Part shown: positions 45,834-57,713 of the stretch, in pieces
How positions within the stretch are numbered: the stretch's first letter is position 1
Layout of the letters: every line of letters starts with the position of its first letter
Assembly: GCA_920105625.2 (NCBI GenBank)
Contig: CAKKTE020000188.1
Span: 312,001-376,000, forward strand
Direction: 5' to 3'
Length of the DNA: 64,000 nt
DNA from: Clusia tigrina
Lineage: Eukaryota > Arthropoda > Insecta > Diptera > Clusiidae
Position numbers and translations under genes: made by a program
The notes under the pieces: model-generated
The model's database searches: none
Told to the model about the DNA's origin: nothing
The model's input: only the letters and a program-made list of their open reading frames with translations

Positions 45834-47562
45834 AATTGCACGGCATTGAATGTGAAGTGGTGAGTGGTTTTTCTATCGCACTGGTATAGCTATGTAACTC
45901 CACGGTAGGCTCACTTACGAATGTTGTGAGTGTCTGAGATGACCCTTGACTGGACTGACCCGAGTTATTGGATGGGCCCTTAGCTAGCTGTTGATCAAAA
46001 TGCACTAATGAATTGTGCTTCTTGTTGCATTTGGTGCATCCTCTCATTGAACAAGTTTTCGATGTATGACCTTTTTTCATACAATTCGCACATAACTTGT
46101 GTTGTTTAATTATATCAAAACGCTGATGCGGCGTTTTCGCCAAGAATTGTGCGCATGCAAAAAGTTGGTGATTGCCTTTGCATACGAGGCAGCCCGTTGC
46201 GGCCGTGGTTGCTGAGAATAGCGTTGAATGATACTTCGCGTTTGTCGATTTATTGTTGATAATTTTGTGTTGTGGTTCTCGGTATTCACATGATTGAAAA
46301 CGTTTTTCTAAGAATTTCAATAGGCGGTCAATGGGTTGGAACTCCTGAGGCTGATCTAGCGTCAGTTCATACTCGGATCTTGACGTTTTATCTAACTTCT
46401 GCAATAAAAGATACTCCAAAATTGTGTGGAAGCTATCTACGGGAACTCCTTGGCTTTTTAACGCGTAAATGCATTCCTTGGCTGCATCGTGTATAGTTTT
46501 AAGCGTTGAGCCCATTTCACTGCTAGCATTCTTTATATTAAACAGCTTGCTATAGATAGTTTTAACCAATTTGCGTTTATTGTTAAACCTATCGCACAAG
46601 ATTTGCCAGGCTGCGTCATAGTTTTCCTCGCATGCTGGCAAGTGACCGATGAGTGCTTTAGCTTCTCCGGTTACGTTGGCAGCCAAGTAAAACATTTTTT
46701 GTGTGTTGCTTATTGGCTGAGTATGTATCATCTTAACATACAAATCGCGAAATGGTATCCACGTTGAATAGCTACCGTCAAAAACTGGCAAGGTAACTTT
46801 AGGCAAATGCACATTTGATGCCTGTGGTATGGTGTGGATTGGCGTGGAGTTGCTCGGTGTACTGACTGGAATATGTTGTCGTAACTTAATGAGTACGTTT
46901 TGAAGCGCATCTTCGATCTCGTAGAATTTGTCCGCATCATAACCATCAATTTCCGCCAGGTTTGTTCGTTGCCATATCCATTGGTTATTTTGCACCAGAT
47001 TATCGTGGTAACGTATCAATAGTTTTGTTTTGATATCATAGTACACTGGTGGATGTGACTGATCAGTTTCCGAATGCACATCCCCAATGACTCGAGAAAT
47101 TGCACGCACCAACGCCTTTTGCTGCCGTACTAGGGCTAAGAGTCCATCGCCTTCCTGATGGCTGGTTCGCGGTGTGCTGTCCTTGCGGTTAGAGCCTCCT
47201 TGATGGACGTGGAAGGGAACTTCAAGTTGCACTGGCATTTTACGCTTCTCTCCTTCCTCATTGATGATGTGCTGTAATTTGGTGAACAGCCAGTCGTAGA
47301 GGTTTGCTACGTTGCCTCTATAATCCTGTTTGAAGTACTCATGATTAACTTCGTCTAGCTCGAGTACGAGATGATGTTGATGTTCGAATGTAGACCATGC
47401 CTCCTTCAGAGTCTTCATGCGTTTACTGGCATATTCGATGGTTTTACGGTCTTGTGTGTCCTTTTTAAAGTTGCTCACCAGTTGCTCTATTGCCGAGCCC
47501 ACTTCATACTGTGCCCTGGTCAACTTGTCCAACTGCTCAATTGTTTCTTGGTGATGCGCCAT
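45745..47562 (-). CDS. BEL B gag
   Basis: 605 codons from ATG 47560-47562. N-terminal helical region, capsid (LPKVTLPVFDGSYSTWIPFRD; AAWQILCDRFNNKRKLV), then zinc knuckles CLVCKGNHQLFAC, CANCMKKGHTSKTC and CTKCNKKHNSLVHF. The last 33 residues are read out of frame across the start of protease, so gag and pol are separated by one frame here. BEL elements normally use one gag-pol frame, so this is probably an indel rather than programmed frameshifting. Confidence 0.85.
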   Translation of the reverse strand: MAHHQETIEQLDKLTRAQYEVGSAIEQLVSNFKKDTQDRKTIEYASKRMKTLKEAWSTFEHQHHLVLELDEVNHEYFKQDYRGNVANLYDWLFTKLQHIINEEGEKRKMPVQLEVPFHVHQGGSNRKDSTPRTSHQEGDGLLALVRQQKALVRAISRVIGDVHSETDQSHPPVYYDIKTKLLIRYHDNLVQNNQWIWQRTNLAEIDGYDADKFYEIEDALQNVLIKLRQHIPVSTPSNSTPIHTIPQASNVHLPKVTLPVFDGSYSTWIPFRDLYVKMIHTQPISNTQKMFYLAANVTGEAKALIGHLPACEENYDAAWQILCDRFNNKRKLVKTIYSKLFNIKNASSEMGSTLKTIHDAAKECIYALKSQGVPVDSFHTILEYLLLQKLDKTSRSEYELTLDQPQEFQPIDRLLKFLEKRFQSCEYREPQHKIINNKSTNAKYHSTLFSATTAATGCLVCKGNHQLFACAQFLAKTPHQRFDIIKQHKLCANCMKKGHTSKTCSMRGCTKCNKKHNSLVHFDQQLAKGPSNNSGQSSQGSSQTLTTFVSEPTVELHSYTSAIEKPLTTSHSMPCNFGRRFADKLHYGQVGKEARITNTIQSAVL

Positions 47563-47628
47563 CCTTCAGAATCTCGCCTTGTGGTAAACAGGAGATCGTG
47601 AGTTCTTACCTTGCCGGGGCCTCCAAAA

Positions 47629-48131
47629 TGTTTCTATACCGATTAGTTGGTTTACTAATCGGTTGCCGATTCCTTGGGTGCAATACCGAAGGATCGTGAT
47701 GATGACTTCAAGTGCAATACTGAAGTCTGATATCTCTTTGGGTACAGTACCGAAAGAGTGTTGTGGTTAATCAAGTATTAATTTTGAATTAACCTTGTGG
47801 TTGAAAGTGGCGACAAAGAAAACACTGTTGAATGATTGACTTCAAAAGTATATCTCAATTTTTATTTATAAATTCAATCAATTTATATTATAATTTTGAT
47901 TATGCTACAGAAATAAATATATTTGTGGTGTCTGCAATTATGTGCAAGGCACCAGCGTTTGTGCGTACGTAGGGCAAATTAATACTTTAGCCCGCACGTG
48001 TACGGAAATGCTGATGAGGCTTCACACGCTGTATATCCGTTCATCGGGTGTACTGCTTATTCTGCGTTCACGAGCGGGCATTGGTAATGGGAATTGCTGA
48101 TTGGAGTTTTGCGTTGGAGCAGGTACAAACA
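47629..48131 (-). repeat. BEL B LTR (left duplicate)
   Basis: 503 bp, TGTTTGTACC to TATAGAAACA on the minus strand. It is followed on the left by PBS-like TGGAGGCCCCGGCAAGG (47610-47626). Identical to 49301-49803 except for a base or two, through a tandem duplication. Confidence 0.9.
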
Positions 48132-48464
48132 CTCGGGTAGAGTTAACATTTGAATTTTTGCTACTCTATTTGGCACAAAAGTTTCGTATGCTGATGATTG
48201 TGCATTTATCCAATGAAGCACAACCTCTGAATCGGTCCAAAAGAAGATTGGTTTATCCTCTATCTGACAATCTGTTTTTACCCGAGCTGCGAGTTGAGCA
48301 CCTACTAGTGCGGCACAAAGTTCTAATCTAGGCAGAGTTTGTGTTTTTAGTGGTGCAACACGGGTTTTGGCGCATAATAACCGCGTCATTATCCTGCCAT
48401 CTTTTAGCGTTGCTCGTAGATATGCTGCCGTGCCGAAGGCCCTTTTGGAAGCATCAGTAAAGAG
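48057..48464 (-). pseudogene. Duplicated RNase H fragment of BEL A
   Basis: Reads MTRLLCAKTRVAPLKTQTLP and FFWTDSEVVLHWINAQ as in 49804-50136, then enters the LTR and stops inside it. A by-product of the tandem duplication. Confidence 0.85.
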
Positions 48465-49234
48465 GTAACTTTAGGCAAATGCACATTTGATGCCTGTGGT
48501 ATGGTGTGGATTGGCGTGGAGTTGCTCGGTGTACTGACTGGAATATGTTGTCGTAACTTAATGAGTACGTTTTGAAGCGCATCTTCGATCTCGTAGAATT
48601 TGTCCGCATCATAACCATCAATTTCCGCCAGGTTTGTTCGTTGCCATATCCATTGGTTATTTTGCACCAGATTATCGTGGTAACGTATCAATAGTTTTGT
48701 TTTGATATCATAGTACACTGGTGGATGTGACTGATCAGTTTCCGAATGCACATCCCCAATGACTCGAGAAATTGCACGCACCAACGCCTTTTGCTGCCGT
48801 ACTAGGGCTAAGAGTCCATCGCCTTCCTGATGGCTGGTTCGCGGTGTGCTGTCCTTGCGGTTAGAGCCTCCTTGATGGACGTGGAAGGGAACTTCAAGTT
48901 GCACTGGCATTTTACGCTTCTCTCCTTCCTCATTGATGATGTGCTGTAATTTGGTGAACAGCCAGTCGTAGAGGTTTGCTACGTTGCCTCTATAATCCTG
49001 TTTGAAGTACTCATGATTAACTTCGTCTAGCTCGAGTACGAGATGATGTTGATGTTCGAATGTAGACCATGCCTCCTTCAGAGTCTTCATGCGTTTACTG
49101 GCATATTCGATGGTTTTACGGTCTTGTGTGTCCTTTTTAAAGTTGCTCACCAGTTGCTCTATTGCCGAGCCCACTTCATACTGTGCCCTGGTCAACTTGT
49201 CCAACTGCTCAATTGTTTCTTGGTGATGCGCCAT
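48404..49234 (-). pseudogene. BEL B gag, duplicated N-terminal fragment
   Basis: Identical to residues 1-256 of the gag at 47562. After HLPKVT the frame runs into element A DNA and stops. Produced by the tandem duplication. Confidence 0.85.
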
Positions 49235-49300
49235 CCTTCAGAATCTCGCCTTGTGGTAAACAGGAGATCGTGAGTTCTTACCTTGCCGGGGCCTCCAAAA

Positions 49301-49803
49301 TGTTTCTATACCGATTAGTTGGTTTACTAATCGGTTGCCGATTCCTTGGGTGCAATACCGAAGGATCGTGATGATGACTTCAAGTGCAATACTGAAGTCT
49401 GATATCTCTTTGGGTACAGTACCGAAAGAGTGTTGTGGTTAATCAAGTATTAATTTTGAATTAACCTTGTGGTTGAAAGTGGCGACAAAGAAAACACTGT
49501 TGAATGATTGACTTCAAAAGTATATCTCAATTTTTATTTATAAATTGAATGAATTTATATTATAATTTTGATTATGCTACAGAAATAAATATATTTGTGG
49601 TGTCTGCAATTATGTGCAAGGCACCAGCGTTTGTGCGTACGTAGGGCAAATTAATACTTTAGCCCGCACGTGTACGGAAATGCTGATGAGGCTTCACACG
49701 CTGTATATCCGTTCATCGGGTGTACTGCTTATTCTGCGTTCACGAGCGGGCATTGGTAATGGGAATTGCTGATTGGAGTTTTGCGTTGGAGCAGGTACAA
49801 ACA
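49301..49803 (-). repeat. BEL B LTR (right duplicate)
   Basis: 503 bp. The right edge at 49803 joins element A pol (reading ...VAKIQMLTLPE). Its gag start is at 49234. Confidence 0.9.
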
Positions 49804-51176
49804 CTCGGGTAGAGTTAACATTTGAATTTTTGCTACTCTATTTGGCACAAAAGTTTCGTATGCTGATGATTGTGCATTTATCCAATGAAGCACAACCTCT
49901 GAATCGGTCCAAAAGAAGATTGGTTTATCCTCTATCTGACAATCTGTTTTTACCCGAGCTGCGAGTTGAGCACCTACTAGTGCGGCACAAAGTTCTAATC
50001 TAGGCAGAGTTTGTGTTTTTAGTGGTGCAACACGGGTTTTGGCGCATAATAACCGCGTCATTATCCTGCCATCTTTTAGCGTTGCTCGTAGATATGCTGC
50101 CGTGCCGAAGGCCCTTTTGGAAGCATCAGTAAAGATGTGTAGTTGTGTTGATGATGATAAATCTCCCTTGAATATGTGTCTGGCTATTCGGAGATTGTTT
50201 AAGTGGTCAAGATTTTCTCTGAATGCCGTCCATGTAGCGTTGAGATCTGATGGTAGAGCCTCATCCCAGGATAACTTTATTTGCCATAGATGCTGTGTGA
50301 ATATTTTTGCCTTGACGATCACCGGTGCCAGTAGTCCAAGTGGATCACACAGTCGTGCTAGATCGGAGCTGACCGTTCGTTTAGTGATTACCCGCACAGG
50401 ATCCAGCGTTGATCTGACACAGAATACATCCACTTTCGGCAACCACAATAACCCCAGCGTTTTTATTGGGTCATTAGTGTCATTAGAAAAATCTAAATTC
50501 ACTTCCTGGTCACCTTGTGGAATATTTGTTAATAGTTGGGGATGATTTGCACACCATTTTTGCAAATAAAATCCATGTGTGCTTAGCATTTTTATCAGCT
50601 GCCGTGCATTTCTATGGCTGTAGCCAGACTGTCTGATCCTCCAAGTCCATCATCCACATAAAAATTGTTATGTGACATTTTTGCTCCCAAAGGATGACTT
50701 ATCATGTTGTCGTTAGCGATTTGTTGCAGACATTTAGTTGCTAGGTACGGTGCTGCCCGTGTTCCATATGTAACGGTGTTTAGTTGATAGTACCCAATGT
50801 TGGCTGTTGGATCCTCTCTCCATACGATGACTTGATAACGTCGATCTTCTGGATGTATTATGATCTGCCGATACATCTTTTCGATATCGGTTGTGAACAC
50901 AAAGCGTGGCAATCGAAAGCGTAGCAGTATTGAAAAAAGTTCACTTTGAACTGTGGGCCCGGTATACATTAAATCGTTCAATGAATATCCTGTCGTGGTG
51001 TTGGCGGATGCGTCGAACACCACTCGCAATTTGGTTGTTGTGCTATCGGGTTTTAGAATACAATGATGAGGAAGGAAGTAGTTAGGAGACAGCATTGAGT
51101 CAAGCTTCACCTTCTTCATGTGTCCCAATCTTTCGTATTCTCTCATAAACTCCACATATTGTTTTCGCAGTTCCAC
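49804..51176 (-). pseudogene. BEL A: reverse transcriptase and RNase H start
   Basis: 51176-50595: NYFLPHHCILKPDSTTTKLR, VVFDAS, TDIEKMYRQI, NTVTYGTRAAPYLA and FYVDDGLGG (catalytic Y-x-DD). After a one-frame break, 50589-49804 has LGLLWLPKVD, KRTVSSDLARLCDPLGLLAP, FTDASKRAFGTAAYL (RNase H) and FFWTDSEVVLHWI. It is cut at 49804 by the 5' LTR of element B. Confidence 0.8.
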
Positions 51177-51271
51177 GTTTCTCTGAAGTCGCTATTCGAG
51201 ACCAAGGAATCGATTATGAGCCATTAGTCATGATTCTCCCAAAGCTGTTGGATTTTCGAGAAATGGCAATT

Positions 51272-53473
51272 TTACGATGAAGCGTCCCAGGTCATTTTTG
51301 CGCATATTTTGGGCAAAGTGTGTTTCGCTTTGTTGTTCTTTCCAATTGTTTCGACTTCATCAATCTTCCATAATTTTACACTTGCCTCGACCAGTGGACC
51401 ATCCCTGCTATCGGTGTCTGTTTTCATCCCGAACACTGCACATGTCAATGATTCCGTCGATGGTTCAGACGCTCCAAATTTTCCGCTCACAATCCAACCC
51501 ATTGATGTATTTTGGAGAATCGGGCCATAATTCATCATCTTTATATGACCAGGTGCCAAGAGACTCAGGTAATATTCGGCACACAGCAAGACGTAAATTT
51601 TTTCTTGCTTGCAAAATTTCGGATCTGCCAATTGTATGTTGGCCGGGATTTTCCAATTTGAAGTATCAAATTGATTACTTGGTTGAGCTGAAATAATGTT
51701 TTGAAGTACAAATGCTTCCAAATTAGTTGTGAAACTGCCACTAGTGGATTGCATCTTGACGTTAATCCTCTGAGTGACGTCTTTTGCGCATCGCCAATTC
51801 CCTCAATGCACAAGGAAGCTTTGGTTGGAGATATGGATAATCTCTTCATGAGACGTTCTGAGACGATGTTAACTTGGGAACCGGAATCCAAAATTGCTCT
51901 AAATTCCCCTGAGTTGCCATAGGCCGCAGTAATTCTTATCCTTGCTATTGCCAGTAGCACGTATCCTTGAATTGATACGTTGCTTGCTGCTGCTGATGAA
52001 ACTGTTGCATTTGGAATGGGATTTATTGATTCATTGGCTGATTGCCTTGCTTCTGATGACGGCATTTTTGGAACTAGTTGTTTTTCATTTCCAAAATGTA
52101 GCATCGTATTGTGTTTTTTGTCACATTTGCTGCAACATCTCGACTTGCAATTGTTTGAATTGTGATCGTTCTTAAAACAATTGAAACATAGTCGCTGCTT
52201 TTTTACCCACAACTGGCGTTCTGTAGTTGACAGCTGTAGAAATTTCTTGCAGTAATACAATGGATGACTACCATTGTCAAATAATTTGCAGCTATTGCTC
52301 TTGGTCGACGTTGCAATGGAGGATACATACTCTGGTGGTTGTGCCATTGCAGCTTTATCCTTAGGACCGATGGCTTCCATTGAATGGAATTGTCCTTCCA
52401 AGAACAGCAGGAAGTTATCCACCCCTTGTAATTCCTTTGGATTTGTTAAGGATTGTTCAAATCGCATGTGTGTGGATCGATCTTCTTTATTAGTAGATGA
52501 AGAAGAATCGGATCCCCTGCTCCCGTATCAACCCCTAAATTGTTCAGAGCCAAGATGCATTCACGTGTTGTGTCGTGCAAATTTTTAGTTGTCGAGGCAG
52601 TTGATGTCCCTGATGGCTGATTTAGTAGTTTTTCGATTAGCGTATATTACCCTACGTACTATTACCCTTCTGTTGTTGTACCGCTCTTGCAATAACGTCC
52701 AAGCTGCAACATAGTTGTCTTCCGTCAGGGAGAAGTGGATGATTAATTTTGCAGCTTCTCCTGTAATATTTGCCTTTAGGTACCACATTTTTTGCACCGC
52801 TGCTAATGGCTGCTTGTCGATCATTTGGGAAAACAGATCGAAGAAATGTTGCCATTTCAAGTAATCGCCGTTGGTTACCTTTGGGAGGTAAACTGAACTT
52901 CGCAATGTTTGCTCTTCTCTCACGGCTGAAACACTGACTCTGGTAGCTTGGCATTGATCTGCTCTTATAGAGAGATCAAGTAACTGGTGTTGTACCATTT
53001 CATCTAATTGATCGTACTCTGCTTGGTCGGATGTTCCAACTTTTCCCAAAGTACACCAATTCTATTTGGGTCCAAAGATGACTGATGCTGCTTATTTTTA
53101 ATTTATAAAATTGCAAAGTCTGGTTTCTTGGACTATTATTTTTTCGTGGTATAGTCCCACCTTCCTCATTTGCCTGGAGACGGATGGCTTCCTGGAGAAA
53201 TCGGCTCTGATAGGTATCGACAAACTTGCTGATTTGGTCGTAGTATCCGGATGTGAAATATTCATGGTCAGCCGAATGATCCGTTAATGCCCTTAATTTG
53301 CCGTCTGTTTCATCGAAGTCGTCCCCGTACTGAGTCAATTGACGCAATTTCTCATTGTAATGGGAGGACCTTGTTTTTCTGTCTGCGGCATCCTTGTTAA
53401 AGTTCCGAATAATCCTCGTGGTTTCTTCGCCGACCTCTCTTTGCCGTTCTGCAAGCTCCGATACATTTGCCAT
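51272..53473 (-). pseudogene. BEL A: gag and protease
   Basis: Gag starts at ATG 53471-53473. The N-terminal coiled-coil-like part (53473-53000), the capsid (YLPKVTNGDYLKWQHFFDLF, AAWTLLQERYNN) in the frame 53049-52585, then zinc knuckles (CFNCFKNDHNSNNCKSRCCSKC) and protease AILDSGSQVNIVSERL (D-S-G active site) in 52467-51565. 51754-51272 continues the protease-RT linker. Three frameshifts. Confidence 0.75.
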
Positions 53474-53525
53474 GGTGTATGTATTTCAGCACTTAAACTG
53501 AAATATTACGTCGGGGTCACCAAAA

Positions 53526-54100
53526 TATTAATTCAAAATTCAGTTTTGAATTTGTGTTTTGAATTTCCAGTACTGGAACTGGTAATTCACGATGATTAAA
53601 TAATTCAAGAATTTAATCTGAATTTGAGGTTTTGAATTTTCAGTACTTGAACTGAAAATTCACGACGAAACAAAATTGAAGTTAATTAAAACTGACCTCC
53701 TAGTACTTGAACTAGAAAACCACGAAGAAATAAGAATTCAATTTTTGTTCTTTAGAGTTTTAATTTTGAACTGACTTTATTAAATAATTGCTTGCGTTTT
53801 TATACAAAATTTACATGTTAAAATCAATACTATATAATACTAATAATACATATGATCAGCAATACTGTAGTTCGATGCACGTTGCACAACATATATGCTA
53901 GAGTAGCATTTTATCATGAGACTAAAAACAACAAACAAACGTGTCGAATTTCCGTCTGCTTAATGTGCAAGATAACTTAAACTGTTGTTATGCAAAGTGC
54001 AACGAACTTCTGCTATTATTGACGCAAAGAATAAATTGAACAGAAATAAAATTGCAGTATTAAATGAAACTTAAAAATATCGAATTATTTGCATTTAATG
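53526..54100 (-). repeat. 5' LTR of BEL element A
   Basis: Pairs with 36002-36583. Its left edge is next to the PBS. Confidence 0.85.
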
Positions 54101-54967
54101 CCTCCGTGTAGTGGGGGTTTGGACGGAGTTCTTCAGTGAGATTGGCTTTCGTCCGCGCACACAGTTGACTGGCGCTTGGATGAACACGGCTGGTGGAGGT
54201 GGCCGTGTTGAGGGCGGCGCTAATTGTTGGCCTATGGTGGCAAATGTTTGATATCCACAAAACAAAGATTGTCTAGAAAGTTTTTTATCACTATAATTTT
54301 GATAGTCAGGTCAGTCCGTTTGTTGCTAACTTTGCTCCGCATCGTACTTCCTGGTTCAAGCGCTCTCAACCACAAATATTAAAGAGAAACAAATTTGATT
54401 CTTAATTTTTGATACTTAAAGGTGCGTACATCATGCGCACATCTTGCACTGCAAACTGCCGATGAACACTCGTGTATGTGTGTGATTGACGAATTGCGTA
54501 CACACTCGTCATTCATCATTCTGTACTACATCGTGGTAGTGTGAACATCATGCGTGCGCGAACAAGTAAATTAATTGCCGTTGCTTTGGCATTAGCATTG
54601 AAAAGAAAAAATGAACAAATTGACAGAAAACGGTAAAATAACACGCAAAAAATTAACGAGTTCATCGGCTGCAGTATGTTCATCGAAAAATATTAAAGCA
54701 GTTTTTATTTTTCATACTGCATTGTGCGTATGACTCACACACTTTTATTCTCTCTCAATTTCACGAATACACACTTATTGCAGTTTACAGTGCATGATAT
54801 GTCTGTACGCACCTTAAGAAGGAAAACTGAAGTGATTTGGGCTCTCAAGCGATCTGCCTACAAGATCTATATTTTCTCAAAAATTACGGGGAAGGTTTTA
54901 TCAAGATACTCAAATAAGTAATCATGTATTATAATTAATTATGCTCTTACTCTTTGTCTATTTTAAG
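54101..54967. other. Intron flank right of BEL A; no gene
   Basis: 54105-54240 is GC-rich compared with its surroundings and may be a piece of another element. The rest is AT-rich with several GCGTACA/CATGCGCA-like strings. It ends in the acceptor TTTTAAG at 54967. Confidence 0.4.
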
Positions 54968-55321
54968 ATGACGATGAGTGCGCTCTTAATACACACAACT
55001 GCACGCCTGACTACGAGTGTTATAATACGAAGGGTTCGTTCCGTTGCTATCGCCGCCCACCACCCACAACTACTACATCATCAACAACAACAACAACTAC
55101 GACAAGAACACCGCCGCCTTCGTCGAATATGCCCAGTTTATTATATGATGATGGTTACACACATTACCGTAATAACACGCAATATATTTATCCTGCTTAT
55201 GTATCCCATCAAACATACAACCGTCATCAACTACGTGATTACGGTCCTAAATACAATGCAGCGGACACGTTTTCACCATGTGACATTGGCTTCCACAGAA
55301 ATCACTTAGGGGCATGTGTAG
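54968..55321 (+). CDS. Fibulin-like gene, exon with calcium-binding EGF and Thr/Pro-rich linker
   Basis: 118 codons: DDDECALNTHNC, CYNTKGSFRC, then a Pro/Thr-rich run (PPPTTTTSSTTTTT), a Tyr-rich stretch (YDDGYTHYRN, YIYPAYVSHQTY) and the start of the next Cys module (CDIGFHRNHLGAC). Acceptor TTTTAAG ends at 54967; donor GTAGGT at 55322. The Thr/Pro run is likely O-glycosylated (inference). The next exon is not in the window. Confidence 0.8.
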
Positions 55322-56108
55322 GTAGGTGAACCATTTTGCAATTTCGTATGTGTATGTATATGTATGTTATTTTGTCAAATTAAAAGCTAATTCACTACGG
55401 TTAGTCTATAGTGGAGTAGATATAAATAGTAGTGTGTTAAAACGGGCATGTCCAATTCAACTATCCCAAATTTAGCGATTCAAATTTTGATTAATCCAGG
55501 AATCGTACAGAAATAAATGTTTCGCAGTGTTTAAGGTTTTTATTTTTTTACTATTTATTTTATTAACTCTGATATTAGTACACTGATACTTTCTAGGCCC
55601 ATAATTTGCGTTTATTAATTTCCATTTTTTATTTCATTCGGTTATATACAATAAACAATATTTTTATTTTAAACCTAATAACAATAACTAAATATCAATA
55701 ACATTTTATGTAATTCAATAAAATTTTAACAATTTCTTAATTGTAGGTTCATCAATAGAAAATATCTACTATTGATTTCCTTTTTCAATGGATGAATGTA
55801 GTCGTGTGAGATGTAAGTTCTGATATGAGTGGATTTGAGTGCCCATAAATTCTCAGCTTGTACACCATTGCATATTGTTTCGTCGGTACTTTCAGGTCAC
55901 GATGGAATTGGTTGTTCGTTACATAGAATAGAGCTTGTGAAGATGATATTTATCCACTGACAAATTTCACCCACAAAATCTTTTGTTAAAAATACAAAAG
56001 CACTCAAAGTAGGCGAATCAGATTTTGGCTTCGTTTGTTACGTTCTTTTGTATGAAATAATTATCAATCACATTAAACTTTCACTAGGTTAAATATTGAT
56101 TGAGAATC
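55322..56108. other. Intron or intergenic DNA after the last recognised fibulin exon
   Basis: AT-rich. No further EGF exon with a proper acceptor was found. A GATGAATG string at 55789 lacks an AG acceptor and Cys spacing. Confidence 0.4.
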
Positions 56109-56759
56109 TGTCAGAGGTGTGGAATAACAAGCATTTGAAATTGAAACAAGCATTCAAAGTGGGAATATAAAATCACGAAATAAATATTTCTGTCGTAATA
56201 ATACGAACATTCAGTTCACATCAGGCAATTCAATCGTATAGACAACTCTTGTTATATACTCGATGCCTTGTTTACATCTGTACTACTATCGTCGTCAAGT
56301 CCTCTAGTTCTATAAACTTGGAGCTCAAAAGTCCTTGACAGGATGATGGAATAAAATTCAAGTTAATACTAAATACCCTCAAATATAAATAAATAAAGTA
56401 TTAATAAGGACAAGAAGTTTGAAAGTGTGAAGAATATTCTGTTGACGCTTTCCGGACACCGCTGAGCATACCCCGGCTCTGAAAGGTTCGTTACAGTGGC
56501 GCCCCAGCAGGGACTCTGGTAAAAAAAATCACAGGACTCTTGTCAGAATATCACAGGACTCTTGTAAGAATATAACAGGACTCTGGTAAAAAAATTAAAA
56601 TAAGGACATCAAGGGTCCAGGATATCCAAGATTCAGGACATCGGGGTCCAGGATATCAGGGATCAAGGACCTAAGAAGCCCACAAGGATTGTTTAAAAGA
56701 AGAAATGGTAAAAACAAGCTCGATCAACACACTCCGAAAAGAGCAACTCCACGGGAACA

Positions 56760-57550
56760 ATGGACGAACTTCGAAGGAGGCTAGTGGAACTGGCAAACAA
56801 CGCGAGCGACGAACAGGAGAGTCGTCTTGCTGAAATGGAAAACGTACAAACAAATTCCAGACTAGTATCAATACAGAGGAAATCCCAACGTCGCAAATGG
56901 TCGATCAAGTTCGACGGCGGTCGTGATCCACTGGGGTTCCTTGTCGAGTGGAAGAGCTGTCAGAGGTGTACGGCCTTAATCAAGACATGCTTCCACGTAC
57001 AATGCCGGAACTCCTGAAGGATCGTGCACTCCTCTGGTTTCGGAATAATAACCGCGCCTGGGCTGAGTGGGTTTCATTCAAAAAGGACGTTTTGAAGTTT
57101 TTCTTGCCGGTACGCTATTTCGAGAAGTTGGAGGATGAGATCCGACAGCGGTTGCAACGACCGAAGGAAACTTTCAAAGAATACGTGGTGGAGGTCCAAA
57201 ACCTGATGCGACATGCTGGTTACACAAAAACCCATAAACTGGAATGCATATTCCGCAACAGTTTGGAGGAGTACCAGTGGTATGTACGTCGCAAGGATTT
57301 CGGGACGCTGGAGGAGCTGATTGAGATGGCAGAAGATCTCGAGGGCATACGTAGTGACAGTGACAAACACCATGATATACGCCGAATGCCTTTAGCGCAG
57401 CCCCGAGTCGAGCGTATACCTCCTAGAGAAGCACGGAACAGCAAGTATTGGTAAATATGGTGGGAACTGAAGCAGCGATAGATGTACGCACGGCATGCAG
57501 GCGCTGTGGGGAAACTGGACACTTTGCATGACACTGTCGAAATGCACAAA
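56760..57550 (+). pseudogene. Gypsy gag
   Basis: 56760-56943 (MDELRRRLVELANNASDEQE...KWSIKFDGGRDPLGFL) shifts frame into 56948-57454 (EELSEVYGLN, ALLWFRNNNRAWAEW, LEDEIRQRLQRPKETFKEY). A CCHC knuckle is visible at about 57490-57570 (CRRCGETGHF then FCWECGRGG), with a stop inside it. Confidence 0.7.
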
Positions 57551-57713
57551 TCTTGTTCTGCTGGGAGTGTGGCAGGGGAGGCGTGAAGACGGTAGAATGT
57601 TGCAGGATGTCCAAGGGAAACGGGCAAGGCTGCCGCCAGAAGCGAGACATTGCGCAGCCCATCGACAACAGGCCTCACCCACAATAAACGCATTACGCTG
57701 CGATGCACAGCGT

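Larger units (their letters stand above)
40186..49803 (-). mobile_element. BEL/Pao element B, nested in element A
   Basis: 5' LTR 49301-49803 (with a duplicate at 47629-48131), gag, PR-RT, RNase H-integrase, env. PPT AACAGGTGGGAGGA at 40209-40222, then only 23 nt of the 3' LTR (40186-40208) before element A sequence resumes. It is inserted in the RNase H/integrase junction of A. It is far better preserved than A, with ORFs of 605, 595, 342, 394 and 559 codons. Confidence 0.85.
46793..50136. repeat. 1672-bp tandem duplication across the B 5' LTR junction
   Basis: Unit 1 (about 46793-48464) and unit 2 (about 48465-50136) each contain part of B gag, leader, the LTR and the adjoining 333 bp of A pol. 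At about 48464 the A RNase H frame (TDASKRAF...) jumps straight to B gag (AACTTTAGGC...), with only one to three bases of microhomology. Confidence 0.9.
36002..54100 (-). mobile_element. BEL/Pao element A (outer), complete with both LTRs, containing element B
   Basis: LTRs at 36002-36583 and 53526-54100 are over 95% alike by eye. PBS TGGTGACCCCGACGTAAT at 53505-53522 lies beside the 5' LTR, and a PPT (GGGGGAGAA on the minus strand, 36584-36592) beside the 3' LTR. Gag-PR-RT-RNase H runs 53473-49804, integrase and env run 40185-36615; the gap is element B. All frames carry frameshifts. No convincing TSD. It is antisense within the fibulin intron. Confidence 0.85.

Noticed and set aside
36002..54100. 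Clear TSD for BEL element A
   Set aside because: The flanks CTATC and CCTCC differ; the ends may be off by a few bases or mutated, so no TSD is claimed.
55785..55810. GATGAATGTAG as a further EGF exon
   Set aside because: No AG acceptor in the right phase, and no following Cys pattern before a stop.
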